A stretch of 64,000 bases of DNA from Cladopsammia gracilis (taxonomy: Eukaryota; Cnidaria; Anthozoa; Scleractinia; Dendrophylliidae): assembly GCA_022457155.1 (NCBI GenBank), contig JAJGOT010000195.1, positions 1,342,992 through 1,406,991 of the forward strand, written 5' to 3'. Positions 1-10,676 of this stretch are shown in pieces. The translations under genes were made by a program, and so were the position numbers. Each line of letters begins with the position of its first letter. Position 1 is the stretch's first letter. A model generated the notes under the pieces. It had not been told where the DNA came from. It ran no database searches and saw only the letters and a program-made list of their open reading frames with translations.

Positions 1-620
1 CAGTCTCGGTAGGTACATGGAGCCGGTATTAGCTTTATTTCCAACACCGCATATAAATTAGTAGCAGATGTTCTCGTTGAAAAGAGCCGGGGATGGATAG
101 TTCTTTGTTAGAGTATGTGCACTCTGACAAGGGGTTTTTATGTTTCTCTCATCATTGAGACAAATTCACTGTGACAAAGACAGTATTTTTTTTTTTAAAC
201 TGAGTGAAACTCAGTTGCCGCTGCCATATCATTTTTGTCTCGTGAATACGCGAAGCATTGAACAAGTTAAAGAAAAAATTTCACTCGATCGCTTGATCGC
301 TCGCTTGATCAGCTATTAACATTGAGTCCGCGATATGTAATTTTAATAGTCACCTGTCATGGGGACGGCGTTGGAGGGAGAGAACGGCGGGAAGTCGAGC
401 GCAAGAAGTTTGGAGGGGGCTCAATGGTCGGTATACATCGAGCCCGCGTTATATGGTGGTCACCTGCCCTGCCTATGGGGACGGCGTTGGAGGGAGGGGA
501 GGGTGGGGAGTTGCACGCAGGGGGTGGGGATCAGTGAAGCAAAACATCTAGCAGAGAGGAGGGTCCGAACGTGTCGTATTCCCGAGTTGGCTCACAGGAC
601 ACTTGATTTATTTGTTCCAG
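1..620 (+). other. Copy A intron upstream of the M1 exon
   Basis: Non-coding. It aligns with 58,059-58,706, the intron between exons 3 and 4 of copy B, so copy A exons 1-3 must lie before the window. Roughly 322-545 holds a degenerate tandem duplication: two blocks, each with a GAGYCCGCG element followed by a GGGGACGGCGTTGGAGGGAG element. The intron ends in the acceptor TTTGTTCCAG at 611-620. Confidence 0.75.
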
Positions 621-788
621 TGAGTTTATGGTTCTCGTGGCTCAAACCGTTCAGACTGGATTTGTGGATAGCTATCCTGGTCGCGTGTAATGTAATCTTG
701 TTTGTGGTGTGGTGGCTGGATAGGAAAAGTCCCAAAGGATATTTTCACATTCTCAAGGACAGCGACGAAGATGGCTTTACTTTGTTAG
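621..788 (+). CDS. NMDA receptor-like gene copy A, exon 4 (M1)
   Basis: This exon encodes the first membrane helix of an NMDA-type ionotropic glutamate receptor, a ligand-gated cation channel of the plasma membrane. It enters at phase 1 after TTTGTTCCAG and leaves at phase 1 before GTACGT. The peptide opens with a pre-M1 segment (SLWFSWLKPF), continues with a hydrophobic helix (LDLWIAILVACNVILFVVWW), and ends in a charged, partly acidic linker that leads to the pore loop in the next exon. The SxxxFLxPF-like pre-M1 layout followed by LDLW is typical of the family. The matching copy B exon at 58,707-58,874 has the same length (168 bp) and a few substitutions. Exons 1-3 of this copy lie outside the window. 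Family assignment is firm; subunit class is not determined. Confidence 0.88.
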
Positions 789-2204
789 GTACGTATGTAA
801 CGCAATGTATGTCACGTCCTGTTGCTCTCTTGATCGTACTGACTCAATTTCAGGGCCACTCAACGAGGAACATTTAAAAAACGCTTAGAATGACTTTGTA
901 ATGTTTTTTTCCCCATATCACTTTAGTGCCTTTAAAGGAAACTGTGCGTAAATTAATCAGTTTGATCTTTTTGTTCGTTTCTCGTTGCTAGCTGAATATT
1001 ACAGCGGCAGAAAACTTTAGGGAAAGGCATCTCATCCCCTGAGTTTTCCAGCTGCTTCTTCCTTTACGAAAATCATAGCTGACATTAATTCGTACCCAAA
1101 ACAACATTTTTATCTCTCCGAAAACTAAAGGTGTTTGTAAGATGACTAAGGCCTTCCGAACAGATTTTCCACCGAAACCATTCGTCAGATGCTCCTGTAA
1201 TTTGGATCCCTTGCCTCTTTTTTAGTAGTTTTTATACAAATGAACTCTATGGGCTGCACAGATTGATTCATTTTTCTCTATTTAGTCATTAATAATTCAT
1301 CAAGTCTAGATAAAGAAAACCGTAAGCAAGATGGTGGTTCGGAAACCCAATCTTAATTAGCACAGATTTTGTCGATTTTCCCCCTACTTTTTCAGTGTAT
1401 TTAATAATGAATTTGAGAAGCTATATCAGACACTCGAAAGAGTGTTTCATCAGCTATCCAAAAAAACTCGGCTGTGCCTCATTTTTTGAACCCACTTCTC
1501 GGTGTTTGAATATCCTGACTTTCCGCATTGCCAGGTCAAACCCAACTAGGCTTAAGGAAAAAAAACAGTATTAGAACTAAAACCAGCTATACTACACAGA
1601 GTGAAGCTGGGAGAGGACGACCGAAGGGTCGAAATTGTTTTCATTTTGGAATAAGCTTCACATTTCAAATTTGTCCAAAATATCATATACCGCTTGGTAG
1701 CCGTTGGTATTTAACAATTTTTCATCGTAGCGGAGGTGAATAGCAAATACTATTCCAAGTTTGAGTAGCCAATCAGAGCACATGAAAACCACTATTTACT
1801 GGCATGGTTTGGTATATACCTAGCATACAAGTCTGCAGCTGGTCAGCGCACCTTTCTGTATCCTGCAGTATCAGTATCTATCGGCTGAAAACTATGCCGC
1901 TCTGAGAAAGAATGTCTTGAGTCTACAATATAAAAACAAAAGACTGTTGCTGGTCTTTTGTTCCCTCGCTCTCGCTCTCTTCTCTGTGATTTTCGGCCTT
2001 GTTTGAGCGTAGTTGTAGCGAAATGTTCATCAACCATGTTTTAAAAAAATTCAACTATGTATAAATTATAAATTGTCCTAAAAAGCCCAGTAAAGGATTG
2101 TTCAATTAAGTTATTATTATAATAAGTTGCATCATTCTAAATCATTCGAAATTATTTTTGTTGTACTGTCACGTCTAGCATGACCTCAATCTGTTTGTTC
2201 CCAG
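789..2204 (+). other. Copy A intron 4
   Basis: Intron from GTACGT to the acceptor TTTGTTCCCAG. It aligns with the copy B intron 58,875-60,934 except near 1,817-1,870, where copy B carries a foldback element and copy A has a short unrelated stretch. I see no coding potential; short open frames here have no family features. Confidence 0.7.
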
Positions 2205-2407
2205 ACTCCATGAGTTATGTGTGGGGTGTCGCCTTCAGCAAGGACATTGGCGCCGAGAAGACTCCACGCAGCAACAGCGCACGCTTTGTATCAGCGGTTT
2301 ACGCATTCATGGCTCTGATTATTGTAAATACTTACTGCGCAAATCTGATGGCTTTCTTAGTTCAGGAATCTCCTATCCTACCAATCAGTGGTATAAGGGA
2401 TGTCAAG
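2205..2407 (+). CDS. NMDA receptor-like gene copy A, exon 5 (pore loop M2 and M3)
   Basis: This exon encodes the re-entrant pore loop and the gating helix. It enters at phase 1 and leaves at phase 0 before GTAGGT. Reading in order: DSMSYVWGVAFSKDIG is the pore loop (compare the family pattern SxxSWGVLLNSGIG), then EKTPRSNSARF, then the M3 helix ending TYCANLMAFLV, then a linker (ISGIRDVK) that matches the GluN ITGIND region. Two positions are unusual. The pore Asn that controls calcium permeability and magnesium block in NMDA receptors is Ser here, followed by Lys; and the gating motif SYTANLAAF reads TYCANLMAF. Copy B exon 5 has the same residues, so these are features of the gene and not read errors. 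Confidence 0.9.
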
Positions 2408-2464
2408 GTAGGTGAAAATGTTCACCGTAAAAAAAAAACACTTAGAAATGTTGATTCAGCAACC

Positions 2465-2655
2465 TCGTCCGCAGGGTCGTCCCCAGGGTCATGAGGGTCG
2501 TCCACAGGGTCGTCCCCAGGGTCATGAGGGTCGTCCCCAGGGTCGTCCCCAGGGTCATGAGGGTCGTCCCCAGGGTCGTCCCCAGGGTCGTCCCCAGGGT
2601 CATGAGGGTCGTCCCCAGGGTCATGAGGGTCGTCCCCAGGGTCGTCCCCGATTTC
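2465..2655 (+). repeat. GC-rich minisatellite in copy A intron 5
   Basis: Tandem array of two alternating short units, GGTCGTCCCCAG and GGTCATGAG, starting about 58 bp after the exon 5 donor. Copy B keeps a much shorter version at about 61,198-61,266. Several frames are open only because the unit contains no stops. Confidence 0.9.
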
Positions 2656-2872
2656 AAAATGGGGAGGCGGGCGAAAAAATCCCTACACAAGGCTACAGAA
2701 ATCGTGGATGATTTTGTCACGTGACACACGATGAAATGACCTTTTCGGAGTTTATTTCCACCGATTGGGAGCCGTGTTTGTTTTTTGGAAATCTGAAACC
2801 GTTATTCAAAGGAAACGCAGACGCGCATTCATGCTTTACACTTTTCATGATTTGTTATGTTGTCGCCCCACC

Positions 2873-3182
2873 AGTAGATAATAATAGATTATACACAGAC
2901 AAAACATCATTTCTCACGCTCCCCTAAACGTAAGGAATCATATCAAGCAATAAGCTAAAACGCAACAAAACCATTTTGAGAAATAAATTGCTATATTCTG
3001 CTATTTATTTCATATCCCTTTGAATTTGATTTCAAATTCACCCCCAGTGTTAGCACAAGCAAAGAAATTTATTTCAAGTTGCCATTACCTTGCATTTTTG
3101 CTTATTGCCTGATGTGATTCCTTACGTTTAGGGGAGCGTGTGAAATGATGTTTTGTCTGAAAATAATCTATTATTATCTACT
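2873..3182. mobile_element. MITE with long TIRs, present only in copy A
   Basis: About 310 bp with near-perfect terminal inverted repeats of roughly 90 bp, beginning AGTAGATAATAATAGATTAT and ending with its complement. The matching place in copy B (about 61,483-61,490) is an empty site. Flanks are C-rich and suggest a short CCCACC target duplication, which I cannot fix exactly. No coding capacity, so a non-autonomous DNA transposon. Confidence 0.88.
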
Positions 3183-3626
3183 CCCACCCCCTACAAGCGA
3201 GAAAGCGTCTGATACTTCAGACTATCTATCTCTACACAGTGGAAAAAATTGCATCAATGTGTGCACAGTTTATCCAAACACTGGATAAAGCTATCAACTC
3301 TTTAAATTATTGTCTGCATGCATGCATTATAATGAATAGCAGCTGCTATAAATAGCAGTTATACGTGGTTTCCATGGCGTTCTAAAGGACGAAATGTAAC
3401 TCTTTCGTACCATCTCTTTCTAACCATTTTGTCGTGCATTTTATTCGGATTGATGCCCTGCCAAGTCAATAAAACTCTTATTTAGATCGTCTGCCAAGGT
3501 GAAGCCATGCAGAGGGAATAGTTATAGACAGACGAAGAGGTTGTTAAGAATTTGTACATATCCTGCCTGCGCCCCTACAGTGTAACAGAGTTGCTTATAA
3601 GACGTTTCATTTATTCTCCTTCATAG

Positions 3627-3805
3627 CTTACTGAGAAGTCGCTTTACCCGCCAGATGGTTTTAAACTTGGCATCACGCGGGGAACTGGTGAAGAAGACTA
3701 CTTCAAGAATCACGTGGAAGATGATTTCAGGAAAATCTACCACGTCAACTTGAAGATACACTTGTTGGACAGATTTCAGGATGGAATTGATCAACTTATG
3801 GACAA
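3627..3805 (+). CDS. NMDA receptor-like gene copy A, exon 6 (first part of S2)
   Basis: This exon encodes the first half of S2, the second lobe of the ligand-binding domain. It follows the acceptor TATTCTCCTTCATAG at phase 0 and ends at phase 2 before GTAAGT. The peptide begins LTEKSLYPPDGFKLGITRGT and runs GEEDYFKNHVEDDF to LLDRFQDGIDQLMD. It aligns with the GluN segment around the S/T-containing loop (here RGTGEED) that contacts ligand, and the following helix-strand region. The length is 179 bp, one more than the copy B exon, which carries a one-base deletion. Confidence 0.87.
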
Positions 3806-3884
3806 GTAAGTAGCATATATATATTTAACTCATGAAGCGTCTTCGAAGGATTAGACACAGTTACTTGAAATGGAAATAGTATTA

Positions 3885-4043
3885 AAAACAACAAATGGGA
3901 ATCTCAGAAATGTTGTTTTTTTATGGAAGAAGTAGGACGAGAACCAACAGCAAACTTCACCCACATAAATGGCGTCGCCTCCGAGATTCGAACCCAAGCC
4001 ACATGAGTGGGAGGTGAGTGCTCTCGCCACTACACCATCTCTG
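3885..4043 (-). mobile_element. tRNA-derived SINE in copy A intron 6
   Basis: On the minus strand the region starts with a tRNA-like head. It has an A box-like TGGTGTAGTGG near 4,036 and a B box GGTTCGAATC near 3,990, separated by tRNA-like spacing. A non-tRNA body runs on towards 3,885. No cloverleaf with a full acceptor stem is present, so this is a SINE and not a tRNA gene. The same insertion is in copy B at 62,258-62,330, so it predates the duplication. Confidence 0.72.
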
Positions 4044-4649
4044 CAAGAAAATACGTCAGAATAACTAATTTCACCCCAAACCTCACTTTCGCGGAGTAAA
4101 CTTGAAAAGGATACCCACTCAAAAACAAAGTGGTGTTGGCAAATGTTTACAAGAAATTTCGTACAAACGAGGCTTGGTGGTGAATATTGAGCTGGTGATG
4201 TAATATGCAAAAAAGCCTCACTTTCGCGTAAAACCTTATTTAGCCAGTAAAATCCTAACCCACAACCACTGCGAAACTTAAGAGTATGTCGTCATCAATG
4301 ATTTTAGGAGCAGATACCCGGGGTAGGGACGCTTCAGTGATTTACTAGAAATAGAGAGGTTTTAAAACATCGCGACCGCTTACGACAAACACGAACGGCA
4401 GAAAGAACCACGTAAACACGATTTTCCCGCTAGTTTTTCACGTTCATCGTTTGTCGTTTTCAATGTAAGGAAGGCTGTTTTTACGTTTGTTTTCACGTAT
4501 TTTGAATCGTTCTAGGCTCTTTTATTTTATATTCCATGTGAAATAATTAACGGGTAAAATGATTAGCAAACCATACTTTACCTAGTGGCATCTCTTATTT
4601 TTGTTCCTATAAAGTTTCATTTTATCTTCTCTAGCTTGTTTACGTGAAG

Positions 4650-5100
4650 CTTATACAAAAATTTATCCGCACTTCACGGCCAGCTTGTGCGCAGACGTCT
4701 CCAATTTCATTTGCTTCACGCGGAAAAAGAACGTCTGCGTAACGCCGTTTCGAACCGTGTCCACGTATCCTGCTGTTCTCGATTAAAATATTACATAAAT
4801 AAACATGTCCGAATCGTGCTGTAAAATGATATTGACTTCCACCTAATTTTTGAAGATTCATTCTCTAGCTCTTTTTCCCCGCTTTTTACAGTTGGCCCAG
4901 TGTATTGAAAGCTTTTAAAATTTCTTTGCCACAAACGTAGCATCTACGAAATGCCGTTTTCAGAGCGCGGTCCCTGAATCCTAGAGAAACGGCAGGATAC
5001 GTGGACACGATTCGAAACGGCGTTTCGGAAACATCTTTTTTCGGAGTGAAACAAAGGAAAATAGGAGACCTACACGCAGGTTATTCACGATAGGCCGCAA
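4650..5100. repeat. Inverted-repeat (foldback) segment in copy A intron 6
   Basis: Two arms of about 100 bp, near 4,650-4,785 and 4,980-5,100, are inverted copies sharing GGATACGTGGACACG and flanking sequence. The same pair is in copy B at about 62,905-63,360, so this non-autonomous palindromic element is older than the gene duplication. Confidence 0.7.
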
Positions 5101-5229
5101 ACGGCACGCTCGGCGATCGTCGTTTGCCGTAAAACGCGACCACGGTACTTGTATTGAACTGCAAAAGATATGTGGTCTACTTTATCAAGCTATGCAAAAT
5201 ATTCACAATATTTATTTTTCTTCCTCCAG

Positions 5230-6007
5230 CAAGCTTCACGGATTAATCGGCGACTACCTATCTTTGCAACAAGCTGGGAATACGGACTCAGAATGTCGTT
5301 TCAGTCTCGCTGGTCCGAACTTTTATATCTACGGATACGGCTTCGCAGTCCCAAAGGGATCACCATGGGCGGAGGAAGCGACTCTATCGGTGTTGAAAAA
5401 CCAAGAAAACGGAAGTATACAGGCGATCATAGATTACTGGTTCAACAAGAAAGAATGTAATACAAGGCCAGTCAAGAAGCTTAACTTTGAAAAATTCGTT
5501 GGTTTGTTTCTGCTAATAGCCGGTGTGATAGCTTTCTGTTTCATGGCCCTTATATCCGAAATGCTGATCATCTTTCTTTTGATCAAATTTGGAAGGCACT
5601 TAGGCCCTATTGGGAAGTTCTTAAAGCGCATGATCTTCAGTGTTCGCAAGGGCCAGGAGAACGAAATTCATATCAAATGGCTGCAATTGTATAAACGGCA
5701 CAAGAGCATGAGACCAAACCAAGCTGAAATGACAGCCGCAAGCGAGGCTTCGTTTCGAAGGGCGAGCTTTTGTAATCTGAGCTTTGAGCATTGCGGTGAT
5801 ATACTCAGCACAGACTTAAACGACGAACAAACCTTGCATATGCGTAGTTGTCAAACACTGGATGCCGAGTATTTTCCACGTGAGAATGGAGACATTTTCG
5901 AATCAAACAACATCAACGCGGACGCAGACGAGAACATTCCTCATTCACATGTTAGTATTGGATCTCTAACAAGATCTCAGAGATTTAACTTGAATGATAG
6001 CCATTGA
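5230..6007 (+). CDS. NMDA receptor-like gene copy A, last exon (S2, M4, C-tail)
   Basis: The exon completes the ligand-binding domain and channel. It enters at phase 2 after TTCTTCCTCCAG. The peptide begins KLHGLIGDYLSLQQAG, where the Asp aligns with the GluN Asp that binds the ligand amine. Next are DSECRF, the GYGFAVPKGSPW stretch (GluN GYGIALQKGSPW), and a second Cys in KKECNTRP that can pair with the DSEC Cys as in GluN subunits. The M4 helix lies around FVGLFLLIAGVIAFCFMALI. A cytoplasmic tail of about 140 residues follows, basic at first (KRMIFSVRKGQ, YKRHKS), then rich in Ser, Asp and Asn. The stop is TGA at 6,005-6,007. The tail is short compared with vertebrate GluN2 subunits. No PDZ-binding C-terminus is evident (ends RFNLNDSH). 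Confidence 0.9.
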
Positions 6008-6075
6008 AAGCAATGGCAACATTCTACATTTCCGAGGTCTGGTTAAGCCGCGGGCAGATGCTGTAAATGATATGC

Positions 6076-6081
6076 AATAAA
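6076..6081 (+). promoter_or_regulatory. Putative poly(A) signal of copy A
   Basis: AATAAA lies 69 bases after the stop codon, a normal position for a short 3' UTR. Cleavage site not determined. Confidence 0.55.
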
Positions 6082-6326
6082 GAATGTTCATGGGCACCCA
6101 ATGCATTATTTCGACAAATAGCTGGTCGGGATGCTCATTCCGATCCGCGCTCTGATTTTTGGTTTGCAATTAGATGACAAGTTAAGGTTCACAAACCGGA
6201 AATGTAAACTGTCATCTGATGATACTTTAAGCCTGTTGAATTTTCAACTATGGCATCCGAACATATCGAAAACTGGTAGCTAGTGTAATTATCCCTACGA
6301 AAGAATCATAAACATGACTTTCTAAA

Positions 6327-6570
6327 GGCTAGTTTACACGACGACACCAGCACAGCAAGGTACGCACGCGCATTTGAGCATCCCAAGACCCAAGTTGGCG
6401 GACGAAGATGGCAAAGATCCCATAATGGCGGACGACGCCATCCCTTTTGCGTTACCCAGGTTCACACGTGTGAAATGCAAACACAAGGAAATGCGCTTGC
6501 GTTTGTGGCATGGTAGTTTACACGTGTGTTTGCGTGCGCTTGCGTTTACGTCGCTCGTGTGAACCAGCCT
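6327..6570. mobile_element. Small TIR element (MITE), TAA target duplication
   Basis: 244 bp with terminal repeats AGGCTAGTTTACACGA and, inverted, AGGCTGGTTCACACGA. TAA on both sides (6,324-6,326 and 6,571-6,573) fits the TWA target of PIF/Harbinger. No transposase. Confidence 0.75.
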
Positions 6571-6573
6571 TAA

Positions 6574-7960
6574 AGCCTTGGTGAAATTAGCTGGTTATAT
6601 AGGTGCCCCTTAATGCTTTCTTTCTTACCTCAATAGACAATATTTTCGTTTTATATTCCCTACATTTGTCGTTGGGTAAAAGGTTTATAACTTGTTTAGT
6701 AGAACAGTTACATCACAGACACGCCCGGTGGGGGAAAACACATTTTTTAATGTAAATATTCATCACTTCTTGTTGTTTAAAATTGTTCTTATCATGTAGT
6801 GCATTAATCCCGTAATTCGTAAGAAAAAAGAATCCTGACTAAATCCTAAGAAAAAATTGCAATGTATACTTTTGAACCTTCGAATTATTTACAATGTTAA
6901 AAGTGTACAACTTTTGCATGAGTGTACTTGTTTTGTTTTTATGCTTATTTTACATGTAGTATAGAGCGATTTCCGTAGGACCTTAAAATGATTACATAAC
7001 CAAAACAGCAACTGAACGAACTGGAAGGAAGCAATTTGATTGGTTTAGAGAACGGAGGCAAACGCGCGCGGCTTTTGGTTGGTTTAGCGAACACGCAAAG
7101 CAAAGCTAGCGGATTGCGAGCTAAATAAGTAGCCGATTCTTTTTTACGTCACCCGCTTTTCAGCATTACCCGGATCAATCAAACAAGGCTTCTTCCATAT
7201 TTGGAATATTTTTAGCGCAAAAACGAGCAAAGCTTGTTTGATTTTTCAACTACTGGCGGATCAATTCGCGAATACTCGGGGAAAACCGTTTTTCAAGTCA
7301 GGGGCGTAGCTACCTGTACGCAAGTGCGTACCTGAAAAAGTCGAAAAAAAGAAAAATAATTAAAAATGAATAAAAAAAGCAAAATAAATAAATAAAAGAT
7401 AATTATTTTTTAAAAAGGACGTTTGCCTCAAGTCATTTATCTCCGCTTGTTTCTTTGAAATATTTTTTTTCATAAATCAATGTACCGTGGTTTCCAAAAC
7501 CTGATTATCGGTTTCCACAGAGAAGCAACGTGATTGGCAAACCAATGATACATGTAGGGAAAGGCGGGAGAATAGCGAACAGAAAGCAGGCGGGATAATA
7601 AAGAGTGAACGCGTTGTGGTTTCCTCGATTTATCGCTTTGGATCTGTCTGCCAATCATGGCCAGAAAATCAATTACAGATTATTACCTTGTCATTGGGGC
7701 GGCCACCGACAGAATGACAGAGCAGAATGAAAAAACTGAAGAGCCATGTGAGTTCAAATTTTGTTTTATGATTACATTTTGCTGTGTCTGATAATTTTAA
7801 TTTCTAGAGGGCTTACGGACCATGGCAAGAAAACATTCCGTTTTGAGTGGTTGAGTGAGGCAAAAGTTAACGAGATAACTATACATATTTTCAGGTAACT
7901 TTGGTTGAAATTCTCAAAAACCTTTAGCCCAGCTTGGTGAAACCCTGAATTGTTCTACTA
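6574..7960. other. Intergenic, no recognised feature
   Basis: AT-rich unique-looking sequence with homopolymer runs near 7,340-7,470. I saw no convincing ORF, RNA gene or repeat boundary. Confidence 0.5.
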
Positions 7961-7963
7961 TAA

Positions 7964-8819
7964 GGGGTGGACCATTAGAAATCTTGGGAGGGGGGGGGGG
8001 GGGGGGACAATTACCAAAAAAAAAATCCTGCAAAGGAAAATTGTCTCAAAAAAAATTCCTGGAAGCAGTTGACCATAAAAAAATAAAATCCTGCAAGCTA
8101 ACTGGCTATATATACATATATTTATTTATTTATTTTAAACTGTATGTATGAGTATGACATGCTCTCTGGTAGTAAAATTCATCAAAAGCAACTTCAGGTT
8201 GAGTCAAATGCTGTCAAAAATTATCTGCCTCAAAGGTCTATCTGGTACGTCAAATTCTCATAATACTTACTATACAAAAAGACGAAATTGCATATACTTT
8301 ACTCTGATATCCAGATAAACTAAAGAAACAGCAAGAAATATAAAATGAAATCGAGTACTTGTATGTGGAGCCACACAAAGAGACGCAAAGCGACGAGAAG
8401 CCACATCAATTTGCCAAACATTTTTGACAGAAATTGTTGTCTCAGAACACTAGAAATGGAGTTTCAGAGCATCCAGATTTCAAAATTTTCTGGGGGGCAT
8501 GCCCCCAGACCCCCCTAGCGGCTCGAGCCTTCGGCGCTCGACACTCTATCTCAATTCTTATTTGTCCTCATTTTTTATGCAAAGGTTCCACAGTCTGACT
8601 TAAATCTACTCTCCAGCGTTTAATACCAAAAATGGATTGGGCCAGGTATAAAAAAAAATTGGAGCTTGCACGCATTTATAAAGAAGGTCTCAGAAAAAAA
8701 AAACCTGCAGGCTTGCACCTCCCCCCAAAAAAAATCCTGCAGGAAAATCAGGTCGAAAAAAAAATTCATACACTGAAAAATTTTTGACCCCCCTCCCAGG
8801 ATTTCTAATGGTCCACCCC
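7964..8819. mobile_element. 856-bp non-autonomous TIR element
   Basis: Ends are GGGGTGGACCATTAGAAATC and its inverted counterpart, flanked on both sides by TAA (7,961-7,963 and 8,820-8,822). The left end has a long G run and the interior several A-rich stretches near CCTGCAGG. No transposase frame. The TAA target again suggests PIF/Harbinger, but the TIR is G-rich and the family is uncertain. Confidence 0.78.
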
Positions 8820-9230
8820 TAAGTATAAATTTTCTACTTAACTAGCACGTGAGAATTCAACAGCGATGTGCACGTGCAAATCAGTATGAAATAAGTTACC
8901 GTAAACACGTGTTCTTTCAATATTAAAATTTACCTATCACTGCTATTAATGCTTAAGCACCAGGTACATAAATGTATTGAATTCTATTTGCAAATAACGG
9001 GGAAGTTGCTTTTAAGGTGGAGTCACGTGGGTAGTTTGCGAAAAATATTTTGTGATATGGAATCTTTTCACTTGACGTCATAGCCGCCATATTGGTGTTC
9101 CCGTACAAAAGAATTTTAATTAGAACTCTTCGAGTGGTGAAGTCGTGCTTTAAGAAGCTTTAAGGGTCTTGTAAGTGCCCCTAAGGTACGAGAATTAATT
9201 CAATATATTGTTATGATTTGTTTTATGCAT

Positions 9231-10152
9231 GGTTCAATTCCTACAGTTACCATCCCCTCCGGGTACACCCCACGGGATTTGCCATTTTTTCTTTACTTGG
9301 CGTCCTATTCCCCACCCCCGGGCACAAAGAAAAGGGTAATTCCTCACCCCCGGGACACTCAACACGAGCTGCACCGTTTCTCAAGAAGTGTTCTTTCCAA
9401 CACTTCACATCATCCACTGAGAGGCAACACTCCTTAGCAAGGTTTCGCAGTATTTTATATGTTTCTTCTCCTCAAAGACATCAAATGTATATGTATATAA
9501 ATAAAACCTCTGAACAATGAAACATTTTTCTAAAATATCCTTCGCATATGCTTAATATATTTATAAAACTGAACAAACAGCAAGTTCGGAAGGTGGTCAA
9601 TACAAGCGCTAGTTAACGCTATTTTATCTCATATATAATACTTTTTGTCTGTTGGTTTAATACTTGTGAGGCTAAAATTTACTAATAACAACATTATAGA
9701 CATGTATTCGACTAGAATGAGAACACAACCTGATTAAAGTTCTGGGAAATTAAAATATTTCGCTTCTATCAACGCTGCCTGTAGCAACTTTATATTAAAA
9801 CTTAAATATATTTTTAGTTTTAATACAAAACGACAGTCGAATGGACTTACCTTCAAATACATGCTTTAACTTTGCCGTTACATGCTTTAACTTTGCTTTA
9901 ACGTTTTTCATCCGGTCAATTACTAACAAATTGTAAGGATTTCCCAGCAAAGAAGTCCGCTTGTTGACTCATTTCGTCCGCCATCAGTGCTTCGACGAAA
10001 TTTTCGCCCCATTATTCCTTGCGCGCCTAGATTATCCCCACCTCCTACCCACGGGACAAGACTACTTGCAAAATTCCCCACCCCCGGGCCACAAGGGCCG
10101 ACTTTGTCCCGGGAGTTGCCCGGGGTGGGGTGGTAACTGTAGGAATTCAACC
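9231..10152. mobile_element. Inverted-repeat element flanked by ATGCAT
   Basis: The left end starts GGTTCAATTCCTACAGTTAC and the right end is its near-exact inverse. Both are followed inwards by C/G-rich CCCCRGG blocks. ATGCAT occurs immediately outside on both sides (9,225-9,230 and 10,153-10,158), either a 6-bp target duplication or the tip of the TIR. No transposase is seen. Confidence 0.68.
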
Positions 10153-10676
10153 ATGCATTACATGTACAGTCGCTTTTCCGGTCACACAAGGTGATCATTC
10201 ACGCACGATACAACACTGTAAGTCATTTGAAACCTTTGACCAGTCTTTCGCAATAACTCGTGCATGCAAGGTCAACTTTAACTTTATTACTTCCTTTTAT
10301 CTGTTGCTCGAAAAGAAAGAAAACGAAATCGTTATCGAATGGAACTCTCGCTAAATTCGGCAATAATGTAAGTTCCTTTTACTTGATATGTTTCGTTTCG
10401 TCATTTTCCTTTTTCTTATGTTGTAAATAAATCCAATCATCCATGGGCTTGAAGTTGGTATATCAACTGATATGACGTCAACAACCACCGCAGGTTATAA
10501 ACAAATTGAAACCCGCACTTTTTTTCGAGCCCATTTTATAAGTCGTACTTGGCTTATAGCCAAGCAGCACGACTAATTAACTTCTTTTGTTAGGAACACC
10601 AACTTGGCTGCCATGGCCTTTGTCATTTGAGTCCCACGGGACTGAGTGAAAACGCTCTATAGCTTATTTTTAATTA

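Noticed and set aside
2412..2711. Open frame with GRPQGHE repeats and further frames on both strands
   Set aside because: Frames stay open only because the minisatellite unit has no stop; the region is intronic in the receptor gene.
3980..4043. Possible functional tRNA gene on the minus strand
   Set aside because: A and B boxes are present but no acceptor stem pairing or terminator; it continues into a SINE body and is repeated in copy B.
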